Assembly (NCBI GenBank): GCA_041914785.1
Contig: JAYSCT010000093.1
Coordinates: 1 to 18,746 of the forward strand
Origin: Pelomonas sp041914785
GTDB taxonomy: Bacteria > Pseudomonadota > Gammaproteobacteria > Burkholderiales > Burkholderiaceae_C
Length of the DNA stretch: 18,746 nt
Direction: 5' to 3'
Part shown: positions 1 through 7,404 of the stretch, one piece after another
How positions within the stretch are numbered: the first letter of the stretch is position 1
Layout: every line of letters begins with the position of its first letter
The notes under the pieces: generated by a model
Seen by the model: only the letters and a program-made list of their open reading frames with translations
Database searches by the model: none
Told to the model about the DNA's origin: nothing
Translations under genes and position numbers: made by a program

Positions 1-1014
1 GCCCAGCGGCGACATCTCCGTCATGCCCCAGGCGTGGATGACCTCGATGCCGAAGTCGTCCTGCAGCGACTTCATCATCGCCGGCGGGCAGGCCGCGCCG
101 CCGATGACGGTGCGCTTGAAGCTGGAAAACTTCAGGCCGCCGGCCTTCACGTAGTTCAGCAGGCCCAGCCACACGGTGGGCACGCCGGCCGAGAACGTGA
201 CCTGCTCGCCCTCGAAGAGTTCGTACAGGCTCTTGCCGTCCAGGTGCGGGCCCGGGAACACCAGCTTGAAGCCCACCAGCGCCGCGCTGTACGGCAGCCC
301 CCACGCGTTGACGTGGAACATCGGCACGACCGGCAGCACCACGTCGCGGCTGGAGCAGTCCATCGCATCCGGCAGCGCCGAAGCGTAGGCGTGCAGCACG
401 GTGGAGCGGTGGCTGTAGACGGCGCCCTTGGGGTTGCCCGTGGTGCCGGACGTGTAGCAGATGCTGGAGGCGGTGTTCTCGTCCAGCGCCGGCCAGGCGT
501 AGTTGCCGTCTTCAGCGGCCAGCAGGTCGTCGAAGCACAGCAGGTTGGGAATGCTGCTTTCCGCCGGCATGTGGGCGCGCGACGTCATCAGCACGAAGTG
601 CTGCACCGTCTTCAGCGCCGGCGCGATCTTCTCGACCAGCGGCAGGAAGGTGGCGTCGAAGCACAGCACCCGGTCCTCGGCATCACCGGCGATCCAGACG
701 ATCTGCTCGGGGAACAGCCGCGGGTTGATCGTGTGGCAGACCAGCCCGGAGCCCGAGGCGCCGTAGTAGATCTCCAGGTGCCGGTGGCCGTTCCAGGCCA
801 GCGTGGCCACGCGGTCGCCGGGCTGGCAGCCCAGCCGCGCGAAGGCCTGCGCGGCCTGGCGGGAACGCAGCGCCACCTCGCGCCAGTTGGTGCGATGCAG
901 GTCGCCCTCGACCCGCTTGCTGACGATCTCGGTCTCCCCCGAATGCCGCTCGGCGTGCCTCAGCAACGACGAGATCAGCAGCGGGTCCGACATCATCCGG
1001 CCCATCAATGCCAT
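1..1014 (-). CDS. Fatty-acyl-CoA synthetase (AMP-dependent ligase), 3' end beyond window
   Basis: The first 338 residues of an acyl-adenylate-forming enzyme run off the left edge. Such ligases activate a fatty acid with ATP to an acyl-AMP and transfer it to CoA in the cytoplasm. The P-loop signature YTSGTTGNPKG lies at residues 187-197 and the conserved segment VPMFHVNAWG follows it. The visible part ends just after HAWGMTEMSPLG, the adenylate-binding T-E motif. The family is usually about 540 residues, so roughly 200 C-terminal residues, including the catalytic lysine region, are outside. The ATG at 1014-1012 is chosen because AGGAGA (1019-1024) sits 4 bases upstream of it. The N-terminus resembles the medium/long-chain ligase group that also contains 3-methylthiopropionate-CoA ligases (DmdB-like). 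The exact acyl substrate cannot be told from sequence. It is divergent from selO. Confidence 0.92.
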   Translation of the reverse strand, partial: MALMGRMMSDPLLISSLLRHAERHSGETEIVSKRVEGDLHRTNWREVALRSRQAAQAFARLGCQPGDRVATLAWNGHRHLEIYYGASGSGLVCHTINPRLFPEQIVWIAGDAEDRVLCFDATFLPLVEKIAPALKTVQHFVLMTSRAHMPAESSIPNLLCFDDLLAAEDGNYAWPALDENTASSICYTSGTTGNPKGAVYSHRSTVLHAYASALPDAMDCSSRDVVLPVVPMFHVNAWGLPYSAALVGFKLVFPGPHLDGKSLYELFEGEQVTFSAGVPTVWLGLLNYVKAGGLKFSSFKRTVIGGAACPPAMMKSLQDDFGIEVIHAWGMTEMSPLG

Positions 1015-1031
1015 GGTTGTCTCCTGGCGGT

Positions 1032-1062
1032 GTTATCGGTCCAGTCTAGCCCGCGGTTTCAA
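1032..1062 (-). promoter_or_regulatory. Weak candidate promoter for the acyl-CoA ligase
   Basis: Reading the minus strand, TTGAAA (1062-1057) is followed 19 bases later by GATAAC (1037-1032), about 17 bases before the start codon. The hexamers resemble -35 and -10 elements but the spacer is long, so this is only a candidate. The rest of the 134-base divergent gap up to selO shows no better match. Confidence 0.25.
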
Positions 1063-1148
1063 GCGAGGAACGTCACAACCGCGACCCTCCGCCCCCGGGG
1101 AAACACCCAGGCCAGCGAGGCCAAACAGCGCGTCACTAAACTGGTGCG

Positions 1149-2609
1149 ATGAAACCGCTGGATGGCCTGCACTGGCCCAACCGCTTCGCGGCGCTGGGGC
1201 CCGATTTCTACACCGAGTTGCCCGCGCAAGGCCTGCCCGACCCGCACTGGGTCGCCACCAGCCCCGCCTGTGCCGACCTGCTGGGCTGGCCCGCCGACTG
1301 GGCTGCGCGCGACGGCGCGCTGGACACGTTCTCCGGCAACGCCACCTGGCCCGGCATGCGCCCGCTGGCCTCCGTCTACAGCGGTCACCAGTTCGGCGTG
1401 TGGGCCGGCCAGCTGGGCGACGGCCGCGCGCTGTGGCTGGGCGAGGTCGACACGCCCGCCGGCCCGCTGGAGTTGCAGCTCAAGGGCGCCGGCATGACGC
1501 CCTACTCCCGCCGCGCCGACGGCCGCGCGGTGCTGCGCTCGTCCATCCGCGAGTTCCTGTGCTCCGAGGCCATGGACGCCTTAGGCGTGCCGACGACGCG
1601 GGCGCTGTGCATCACCGGCTCGAGCCTGCCCGTGCGGCGCGAGACCCTCGAGACCGCCGCCGTCGTCACGCGCGTGGCGCCCAGCTTCATCCGCTTTGGC
1701 CACTTCGAGCATTTCGCGCACCACGAGCAATTGGACGCGCTGCGCCGCCTGGCCGACTGGTTCATCGCGCATCACGCGCCGGAATGCGCCGCTGCCCCCG
1801 AACCAGTCGTCGCGCTGCTGGAGAAAGTGGCGCTGCAGACGGCCGACCTCGTCGCGCACTGGCAGGCCATCGGCTTCTGCCACGGCGTCATGAACACCGA
1901 CAACATGTCCATGCTGGGCCTGACGCTGGACTACGGCCCGTTCGGCTTCATGGATGCGTTCGACCCCGGCCACATCTGCAACCACAGCGACGACCGCGGC
2001 CGCTACGCCTACGCGCGCCAGCCCGGCGTCGCGTTCTGGAACCTGCATGCGCTCGCGCAAGCGCTGCTGCCGCTGCTGCCCATCGACACCGATCAGGCCG
2101 CCGAGGCGTCGACCGAGCGGCTGCTGGGGGCCGTCGAGGCTTTCCGCGGCCGCTTCACGAGCCAGATGCTCACTCGCATGCGCGCCAAGTTGGGCCTCAT
2201 CGGCGAGACCGACGGCGACCAGGCGCTGGCCGACGACTTCCTGAAGCTGATGGCCGCGTCGCGCGCCGACTACACGATCACGTTCCGACGCCTGTCCCGC
2301 GCGCTCGGCAACCCCGAGCCGCTGCGCGACATGTTCCTGGACCGCGACGCGCTGGACACCTGGCTGGCCCGCTGGCGCACCCGCGTGGCACCCGACGCCG
2401 AGGCGCGCATGCTGGCCGTCAACCCCGCCGTCGTGCTGCGCAACCACCTCGCCGAGGGCGCGATCCGTGCCGCAGATCACGGCGACTTCAGCGAAACCGA
2501 GCGGCTGCTGAAAGTTCTGAGCCGCCCGTTCGACGAACCCGAGAACCCCGGCGACGCGGCCCTGCCGCCCGACTGGGCCCACAGCCTCGAAGTCTCCTGC
2601 TCATCATGA
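1149..2609 (+). CDS. selO: Protein adenylyltransferase SelO (YdiU family)
   Basis: SelO is a pseudokinase-fold enzyme that transfers AMP from ATP to Ser/Thr/Tyr side chains of target proteins; in E. coli it is linked to redox homeostasis. The 486 residues match the usual bacterial length. Visible signatures are SGHQFGVWAGQLGDGR (78-93), the nucleotide-binding ELQLKGAGMTPYSRR (108-122), SSIREFLCSEAM (131-142), and the metal/catalytic segment HGVMNTDN (245-252) followed by LDYGP (260-264), containing the Asp-Asn and Asp expected for the active site. The extreme C-terminus is VSCSS, retaining the conserved Cys next to the end. No clear Shine-Dalgarno precedes the ATG at 1149; a TAAACT hexamer at 1137-1142 suggests a very short or leaderless mRNA. 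The stop overlaps the msrB start (ATGA), so the pair is probably translationally coupled, which fits a shared redox role. Confidence 0.95.
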   Translation: MKPLDGLHWPNRFAALGPDFYTELPAQGLPDPHWVATSPACADLLGWPADWAARDGALDTFSGNATWPGMRPLASVYSGHQFGVWAGQLGDGRALWLGEVDTPAGPLELQLKGAGMTPYSRRADGRAVLRSSIREFLCSEAMDALGVPTTRALCITGSSLPVRRETLETAAVVTRVAPSFIRFGHFEHFAHHEQLDALRRLADWFIAHHAPECAAAPEPVVALLEKVALQTADLVAHWQAIGFCHGVMNTDNMSMLGLTLDYGPFGFMDAFDPGHICNHSDDRGRYAYARQPGVAFWNLHALAQALLPLLPIDTDQAAEASTERLLGAVEAFRGRFTSQMLTRMRAKLGLIGETDGDQALADDFLKLMAASRADYTITFRRLSRALGNPEPLRDMFLDRDALDTWLARWRTRVAPDAEARMLAVNPAVVLRNHLAEGAIRAADHGDFSETERLLKVLSRPFDEPENPGDAALPPDWAHSLEVSCSS

Positions 2610-3031
2610 CCCACGACAGCTCCAAGACCTACCCCGTCAAGAAGACCGACGCCGAATGGCGCGAGCAGCTGGACCCCATGCAATACCAGGTCGCGCGCCA
2701 CGCGGCGACCGAGCGTGCCTTCACCGGCAAGTACTGGGACCACTTCACCGACGGCCACTACAACTGCATCGGCTGCGGCACGCCGCTGTTCGAGTCCGGC
2801 ACCAAGTTCGACGCCGGCTGCGGCTGGCCCAGCTACTGGGCGCCGGTCAACAGCGAGGTCATCGAGCGCGTCGTCGACCGCAGCCACGGCATGGTGCGCG
2901 TGGAGGTGCGCTGCAACAACTGCGGCTCGCACCTGGGCCATGTGTTCCCGGACGGCCCCGAGCCCACCGGCGAGCGCTACTGCATCAACTCGGCCGCCAT
3001 CGACTTCGTCGGGGACAATTCCTCTTCATGA
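2606..3031 (+). CDS. msrB: Peptide-methionine (R)-S-oxide reductase MsrB
   Basis: MsrB reduces the R epimer of methionine sulfoxide in proteins back to methionine, using thioredoxin. The 141 residues include the zinc-binding pairs C54-x-x-C57 and C103-x-x-C106, the GCGWPSYW motif (71-78), the GHVFPDGP motif (111-118) and the catalytic Cys in RYCINS (C126). C72 in the GCGWPS motif may act as the resolving cysteine, as in some family members (inference). No signal peptide is visible, so the protein is cytoplasmic. The start at 2606 overlaps the selO stop by four bases, and its own stop overlaps the yciB start in the same way. The operon links protein AMPylation and methionine repair with an inner-membrane protein and BolA. 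Confidence 0.97.
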   Translation: MTHDSSKTYPVKKTDAEWREQLDPMQYQVARHAATERAFTGKYWDHFTDGHYNCIGCGTPLFESGTKFDAGCGWPSYWAPVNSEVIERVVDRSHGMVRVEVRCNNCGSHLGHVFPDGPEPTGERYCINSAAIDFVGDNSSS

Positions 3032-3657
3032 AGTTATTGCTCGACTTTCTCCCGCTGATCCTCTTCTTCGTCGCCTTCAAGGGCGCGGAAGGCAACCCCG
3101 ATGCCGCGGCCGCGTTCGCGACGCAGCACTTCGGCTTCCTCGTGCAGGGCGGCGTCGTGGGCCCCACGGAGGCGCCGGTACTGCTGGCCACCGTCGTGGT
3201 CATGCTGGCCACACTGGCGCAGGCCGCCATCCTGAAAGTGCGCGGCCAGAAGATCGACCTGATGCTGTGGATCAGCCTGGCGCTGGTGGTCGTGCTGGGT
3301 GGCGCGACGATCTGGTTCCACAACGAGACCTTCATCAAGTGGAAGCCCACCGGCCTGTACTGGGCCATGGCGCTGACGCTGTGGATCTCGCTGGCGATGT
3401 TCCGCAAGAACCTCATCCAGGCGATGCTGGGCGCCCAGCTGACGCTGCCCGACACCATCTGGGGCAAGCTCAACCGCGCGTGGGTGCTGTTCTTCGCGGC
3501 CATGGGCGTCGTCAACCTCTACGTCGCCTACAACTTCTCCACGTCGGCCTGGGCCAACTTCAAGGTCTTCGGCGTCACGGGCCTGATCCTGGTGTTCACC
3601 GTCGCGCAGAGCCTGTACCTCGGCAAGCACCTGCCGCCGGAGGAGGACGGCAAATGA
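3028..3657 (+). CDS. yciB: YciB/IspZ-family inner-membrane septation protein A
   Basis: This is a 209-residue polytopic membrane protein of the YciB (septation protein A) family, which is needed for normal envelope integrity and division in several bacteria; its biochemical activity is not established. Hydrophobic segments are visible at about 1-18, 51-70, 77-96, 110-125, 151-169 and 180-198. The family-typical DFLPLILFFVAFK opens the protein and a WKPT motif lies at 105-108. The loop between the first two segments (about 20-50) is long and rich in alanine and glycine. The ATG at 3028 overlaps the msrB stop, and its TGA overlaps the bolA ATG. Gene order yciB-bolA-peptidyl-prolyl isomerase is, as far as I recall, common in betaproteobacteria, which supports the call. 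Confidence 0.95.
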   Translation: MKLLLDFLPLILFFVAFKGAEGNPDAAAAFATQHFGFLVQGGVVGPTEAPVLLATVVVMLATLAQAAILKVRGQKIDLMLWISLALVVVLGGATIWFHNETFIKWKPTGLYWAMALTLWISLAMFRKNLIQAMLGAQLTLPDTIWGKLNRAWVLFFAAMGVVNLYVAYNFSTSAWANFKVFGVTGLILVFTVAQSLYLGKHLPPEEDGK

Positions 3658-3917
3658 CCATCGCCGCCGACATCGAGCGCCGGCTGCAGGCCGAGCTGGC
3701 CCCGTCGCTGCTGACGATCCGCGACGACAGCGCCGACCACGCCGGCCATGCTGGGGCCCGCGAAGGCGGTCACTTTCATGTGACTGTCGTGTCACCTCGC
3801 TTTACCGGTCTGCAAAGGTTGGCCCGGCATCGCCTCGTCTATCATTGCCTGTCTGACCTGATGCAGCGCGGCATCCACGCCCTGGCCATCGATGCCAAGG
3901 CGCCGGGCGAAAGCTGA
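3654..3917 (+). CDS. bolA: BolA-family protein
   Basis: The 87-residue product has the BolA fold signature: an N-terminal helix (ADIERRLQAELAP), then GGHFHVTVVSPRFTGLQRLARHR (38-60), where the beta strand leads into the conserved arginine/histidine helix, and the C-terminal strand IHALAIDAKAP. BolA proteins interact with monothiol glutaredoxins and iron-sulfur clusters and affect morphology and stress responses. A His-rich loop (HAGHAG, 29-34) precedes the core. The ATG overlaps the yciB stop (ATGA at 3654-3657). This is the last gene of the operon; an intrinsic terminator begins 21 bases after its stop. Confidence 0.92.
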   Translation: MTIAADIERRLQAELAPSLLTIRDDSADHAGHAGAREGGHFHVTVVSPRFTGLQRLARHRLVYHCLSDLMQRGIHALAIDAKAPGES

Positions 3918-3938
3918 CGGTCGAGCGTGATCGAACCG

Positions 3939-3966
3939 CGCGCCCCGCTCCGGGCGCGATTTTTTT
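3939..3966 (+). terminator. Rho-independent terminator after bolA
   Basis: A perfect 7-bp stem, CGCGCCC (3939-3945) with GGGCGCG (3952-3958), has a 6-base loop and is followed, after one A, by seven T (3960-3966). It closes the selO-msrB-yciB-bolA operon. Only 20 bases separate the T run from the next ATG, so readthrough may help express the isomerase gene. Confidence 0.9.
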
Positions 3967-3986
3967 AGTCCCACCTCATCCCATCC

Positions 3987-4778
3987 ATGAAGAAGTTTGC
4001 GCTCGCCGCCATCGTCGCGGCACTGGTTCCGGCCGCTGCCATTGCGCAGAACGTCGCCATCGTTAACGGCAAGCCCGTGCCCAAGGCCCGCGTCGAGACG
4101 CTGATCCAGCAGGTCACCAAGAGCGGCCAGCAGCAACGCTCGCCCGAGCTGGAAGCCCAGGTCAAGGACGAAGTGGTGCGCCGCGAAATCTTCATGCAGG
4201 CCGCCGAAGCCCGCGGCATCCCGCAGAGCGCCGACTACAAGGCCCAGCTGGACCTGGCCCGCCAGATGCTGCTGATCCGCGGCCTGATGGAAGACTTCAA
4301 AGCCAAGAACCCGGTCGGCGACGCCGAAGCGCAGGCCGAGTACGACAAGTTCAAGGCCGCCAACACCGGCAACGAATACCGCGCCCGCCACATCCTGGTG
4401 GAGAAGGAAGAAGACGCCAAGGCACTGATCGCGCAGATCAAGGGCGGCGCCAACTTCGAGGAACTGGCCAAGAAGAACTCCAAGGACACCGGCTCCGCGC
4501 AGAACGGCGGCGACCTGGACTTCGCCAACCCGAACAACTTCGTGCCCGAGTTCAGCAAGGCCATGACCGCGCTGCAAAAGGGCGAGATGACGCAGGAACC
4601 GGTGAAGAGCCAGTTCGGCTACCACATCATCAAGCTCGAAGACATCCGCCCGGCCACGTTCCCGGCCTTCGACGACGTCAAGGCGCAGATCAAGCAGCGC
4701 ATCGAGCAGCAGAAGATGGCCGAGTTCCAGGACGGCTTGATCAAGAAGGCCAAGACCGACTACACCTTCAGCAAGTAA
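3987..4778 (+). CDS. Exported peptidylprolyl isomerase (parvulin/PpiC-SurA type)
   Basis: This periplasmic folding catalyst accelerates cis-trans isomerisation of prolyl bonds in exported proteins. Of 263 residues, the first 20 form a typical Sec signal (MKKF, a hydrophobic core, then AIA-Q). A SurA-like N-terminal helical segment (about 22-125) leads into the parvulin domain at about 132-222, with RARHILVEKEEDA (132-144), NGGDLDFANP (173-182), FVPEFSKA (185-192) and QFGYHIIKLEDIRP (209-222), the classic rotamase motifs. A charged helix (231-256) follows. The ATG lies just after the bolA terminator without an obvious Shine-Dalgarno. A second terminator follows, so it can be a single-gene unit or a readthrough partner of the upstream operon. 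The client proteins are unknown. Confidence 0.95.
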   Translation: MKKFALAAIVAALVPAAAIAQNVAIVNGKPVPKARVETLIQQVTKSGQQQRSPELEAQVKDEVVRREIFMQAAEARGIPQSADYKAQLDLARQMLLIRGLMEDFKAKNPVGDAEAQAEYDKFKAANTGNEYRARHILVEKEEDAKALIAQIKGGANFEELAKKNSKDTGSAQNGGDLDFANPNNFVPEFSKAMTALQKGEMTQEPVKSQFGYHIIKLEDIRPATFPAFDDVKAQIKQRIEQQKMAEFQDGLIKKAKTDYTFSK

Positions 4779-4802
4779 GGCCCCCCGGCCTCGCCTGCCC
4801 CG

Positions 4803-4825
4803 AGACCCGCCCTGGCGGGTCTTTT
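4803..4825 (+). terminator. Rho-independent terminator after the isomerase gene
   Basis: AGACCCGC (4803-4810) pairs with GCGGGTCT (4815-4822) across a 4-base loop and runs into a short T tract (4822-4825). It sits 25 bases after the isomerase stop and 22 bases before the next ATG. Confidence 0.85.
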
Positions 4826-4847
4826 GCCATCTGGACCCGAGCCCACC

Positions 4848-6074
4848 ATGTCCGACGCCCTCAGCACCCGCCTCGTCCACGCCGCCGGTGGCGACCGCCA
4901 CTCCGGCGGCGTCCACGTGCCCGTCCATCCGTCCGTGCAGTACGCCTACGAGAACGTCGAGGACCTGATCGGCGTGTTCCAGGGCAAGGTCAAGGGCAGC
5001 TTCAACTACGCGCGCCAGGGCACGCCGACGACGGCGGCGCTGGAGGCCGTCGTCACCGAGCTGGAGGGTGGCACCGGCAGCATCAGCTTCGCCACCGGCA
5101 TGGCGGCGCTGACGGCGCTGTTCCTGACGCTGCTGAAGGCCGGCGACCACCTCGTCACCAGCGCCCGCGTGTTCGGCAACACCAACAGCCTGTTCCAGAC
5201 GCTGGAGGGGCTGGGCATCGCCGTCAGCCGCGTCGACGCCGGCAACGCAGCCGCCGTGCAGGCCGCACTGCGCCCCGAGACGCGCATGGTGTTCGCCGAG
5301 ACCATCGCCAACCCCAGCACGCGCATCCCCGACCTCGAGGGCCTCGGCGCGCTGTGCCGCGAGCGCGGGCTGCTGTACGTCGTCGACAACACGGTCACGT
5401 CACCGGCGCTGTTCCGGCCCAAGCGCTTCGGCGCCGGCCTCGTCATGAACTCGCTGACCAAGACGCTGGCCGGCCACGGCGAGGCGCTGGGCGGCATGGT
5501 CACCGACACCGGCTGCTTCGACTGGGCCACCTACCCCAACATCTTCCCGGCCTACCGCCAGGGCGACCCGCGCGGCTGGGGCCTGCAGCAGATCCGCAAG
5601 AAGGGCCTGCGCGACATGGGCGGCACGCTGTCCAGCGAAGCCGCTCACCGCATCCTCGTCGGCATGGAAACGCTGGAACTGCGCCTGCGCCGCAGCAGCG
5701 ACACGGCGCTGGCGCTGGCCCGCCACCTGGCGGCCCACCCGGCCATCGCCAAGGTGCACTACCCGATGCTGGAGAGCCACCCCGAGCACGCCCGCGCCCG
5801 CGACTGGTTCGGCGGCGGCTCGTGGATGATGGCCTTCGAGCTGGGCGACGCCGGCCGCCTCGTCGAGGTGCTGAACCGCCTGCGCCTGCCGCTGAAGGCC
5901 ACCGGCCTGGCCGACACGCGCACGCTCATCATCCCGGTGGCACCGACCATCTTCTGGGAGATGGGCGCCGAGTCGCGTGCCGCGATGGGCATCGCCGACG
6001 GGCTGGTGCGGCTGTCGGTGGGGCTGGAAGCCCCGGAAGACCTGATCGCCGACTTCGACCAGGCGCTGGCCTAA
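4848..6074 (+). CDS. PLP-dependent Cys/Met-metabolism enzyme (cystathionine gamma-synthase family)
   Basis: The 408-residue protein belongs to the fold-type I trans-sulfuration enzymes, which join or split sulfur compounds and homoserine esters. Visible features are the neighbour-subunit phosphate-binding motif NYARQGTPT (53-61), FATGMAALTA (81-90), the cofactor-ring Asp in VVDNTVTSP (178-186) and the Schiff-base lysine in NSLTKTLAGHGEALGG (201-216, Lys205). It could be O-succinyl- or O-acetylhomoserine sulfhydrylase, cystathionine gamma-synthase or methionine gamma-lyase; the sequence does not decide. The stretch after GG (about 217-265), with a CFDW and PRGWGLQQIRKKG region, is longer than in textbook members. 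I start at the ATG at 4848 rather than the in-frame TTG at 4824, because the latter lies inside the terminator. Its stop overlaps the stop of the convergent ABC gene. Confidence 0.9.
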   Translation: MSDALSTRLVHAAGGDRHSGGVHVPVHPSVQYAYENVEDLIGVFQGKVKGSFNYARQGTPTTAALEAVVTELEGGTGSISFATGMAALTALFLTLLKAGDHLVTSARVFGNTNSLFQTLEGLGIAVSRVDAGNAAAVQAALRPETRMVFAETIANPSTRIPDLEGLGALCRERGLLYVVDNTVTSPALFRPKRFGAGLVMNSLTKTLAGHGEALGGMVTDTGCFDWATYPNIFPAYRQGDPRGWGLQQIRKKGLRDMGGTLSSEAAHRILVGMETLELRLRRSSDTALALARHLAAHPAIAKVHYPMLESHPEHARARDWFGGGSWMMAFELGDAGRLVEVLNRLRLPLKATGLADTRTLIIPVAPTIFWEMGAESRAAMGIADGLVRLSVGLEAPEDLIADFDQALA

Positions 6075-6742
6075 GCCGCCAGTCGCCCCGCCTCGATGCG
6101 CAGCTGCCGCTCGCAGCGCGCGGCGATCTCGCGGTCGTGCGTGACCAGCACCAGCGTCGTGCCGGCCTCGCGGTTCAGCTCGAACATCAGGGCCATCACC
6201 GCCGCGCCGGTCGCGAAGTCCAGGCTGCCAGTCGGCTCGTCGGCCAGCAGCAGCGCCGGCCGCTGCACGAACGCCCGCGCCAGTGCCACGCGCTGCTGCT
6301 CGCCGCCCGACAGCACGCGCGGGTAGTGACCCAGGCGCTCGCTTAAGGCCACGCGGTCCAGCATCGCGGCGGCCTGCTCGCGGGCATCGCGCGCACCGCG
6401 CAGCTCCAGCGGCAGCATCACGTTCTCCAGCGCCGTCAGGTTGGGCAGCAGCTGGAAGCTCTGGAACACGAAGCCCAGTTCCTTCGCCCGCACCGCGGCG
6501 CGCTGGTCCTCGTCCAGCGTGAACAGGTCCTGACCGCGCAGCTTGACGGTGCCGCCGCTGGGCACGTCCAGGCCCGCGAGGATGGCCAGCAGCGTGCTCT
6601 TGCCCGAGCCCGATGCGCCGACGATGGCGACCGACTCCCGCGCGGCCAGCGTGAAGCTGATGTCATGCAGAATCGTCAGCTCCCCGGTCGCGTCGCGCAC
6701 GCGCTTGGTGATCTGATCAACTTGGACAAGGGCTTCGGGCAT
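6071..6742 (-). CDS. ybbA: ABC transporter ATP-binding protein, YbbA/LolD type
   Basis: The 223-residue ATPase subunit belongs to the MacB/LolD/YbbA branch. Motifs are Walker A GASGSGKS, Q-loop FVFQSFQLLPN, signature LSGGEQQRVALARA, Walker B ALLLADEP and the switch histidine in LVTHDRE. Such ATPases power lipoprotein release or peptide/toxin handling from the inner membrane. The divergent tesA-like neighbour mirrors the E. coli ybbA/tesA arrangement, hence the symbol. Oddly, no FtsX-like permease follows: the gene's TAG overlaps the stop of the convergent PLP enzyme. The permease must be encoded elsewhere or be lost. The start chosen (6742-6740) matches the family N-terminus but lacks a clear Shine-Dalgarno, and it shares the CATG tetranucleotide with the tesA start. 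Confidence 0.92.
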   Translation of the reverse strand: MPEALVQVDQITKRVRDATGELTILHDISFTLAARESVAIVGASGSGKSTLLAILAGLDVPSGGTVKLRGQDLFTLDEDQRAAVRAKELGFVFQSFQLLPNLTALENVMLPLELRGARDAREQAAAMLDRVALSERLGHYPRVLSGGEQQRVALARAFVQRPALLLADEPTGSLDFATGAAVMALMFELNREAGTTLVLVTHDREIAARCERQLRIEAGRLAA

Positions 6743-7385
6743 GTCGGGACTGCGGCGTCGTCGGGTGTTGGCGCACTTTAGCCTGGGGGTGATGGCCAGC
6801 TGGTCGTCAGGGGTGGTGGCCGCGGCCGAGGCGCCGGTCATCCTTGTCGTCGGCGACAGCCTGTCGGCCGAGTACGGCCTGAGGGCCGGCGACGGCTGGG
6901 TGGCGCTGCTGCAGGCGCGGCTGGCGCAGCAGAAGAAGCCGCACCGCGTCGTCAACGCCAGCATCAGCGGCGACACGACGGCCGGCGGCCGCAGCCGTCT
7001 GCCGGCCGCGCTGCGCACGCACAAGCCGGCCATCGTCGTCATCGAGCTGGGCGGCAACGATGCGCTGCGCGGCCTGCCGCTGAGCAGCACGCGCGACAAC
7101 CTGCTGACCATGGCGAAGGCGGCCCAGGCCGCCGGTGCCAAGGTCATCGTCGTGGGCATGCAGGTGCCGCCCAACTACGGCGCCAGCTACGGCCGCGAGT
7201 TCGAGGGCCTGTTCGCCGAGGTCGCCAAGCAGGCCCAGGCGGCGCTGGTGCCCTTCCTGCTCAAGGGCGTGGCGGACCGGGCGGATGCGATGGACTGGTT
7301 CCAGCCCGACCGCATCCACCCGCTGGCCAAGGCGCATCCGGCGATGCTGGACAACGTCTGGCCGGCGCTGAAGCCGCTGCTGTAG
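6741..7385 (+). CDS. tesA: TesA-like SGNH esterase/arylesterase/lysophospholipase, exported
   Basis: The 214-residue GDSL/SGNH hydrolase carries block I VVGDSLSAEYGL (37-47, Ser40), the oxyanion Gly in SISGDTT (74-80, Gly77), IELGGNDALRG (101-111, Asn106) and the catalytic dyad DRIHP (Asp190, His193). TesA-type enzymes hydrolyse acyl esters, thioesters or lysophospholipids in the periplasm. An N-terminal export signal is present: a run of arginines (RRRR, 5-8), a hydrophobic stretch and VVAAAEA near 25-31. The twin arginines could suit Tat, but the motif is not canonical. AAGGG (6729-6733) lies 7 bases upstream of the ATG, supporting this start. The start overlaps the divergent ybbA start, so each gene's promoter must lie within the other's coding region. 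Confidence 0.93.
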   Translation: MSGLRRRRVLAHFSLGVMASWSSGVVAAAEAPVILVVGDSLSAEYGLRAGDGWVALLQARLAQQKKPHRVVNASISGDTTAGGRSRLPAALRTHKPAIVVIELGGNDALRGLPLSSTRDNLLTMAKAAQAAGAKVIVVGMQVPPNYGASYGREFEGLFAEVAKQAQAALVPFLLKGVADRADAMDWFQPDRIHPLAKAHPAMLDNVWPALKPLL

Positions 7386-7400
7386 CGGCCTGCCGGCCGC
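7385..7400. terminator. Hairpin between the convergent tesA and FecR/DUF6600-type genes
   Basis: GCGGCC (7385-7390) pairs perfectly with GGCCGC (7395-7400) around TGCC. It fills the 19-base gap between two convergent stop codons. No T run follows on either strand, so it would be at best a weak bidirectional terminator or an RNA 3'-end stabiliser. Confidence 0.35.
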
Positions 7401-7404
7401 GCGT

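Noticed and set aside
34..1152. Long plus-strand open frame opposite the acyl-CoA ligase
   Set aside because: Its translation is Arg/Ala/His-rich low complexity, as expected from the antisense of a GC-rich gene. The minus strand encodes a recognisable ligase with its P-loop motif.
6743..7174. Upstream extension of ybbA into the tesA coding region
   Set aside because: The frame is open only because of high GC. The extra residues are unlike any ABC ATPase N-terminus, and the normal family start is at 6742.
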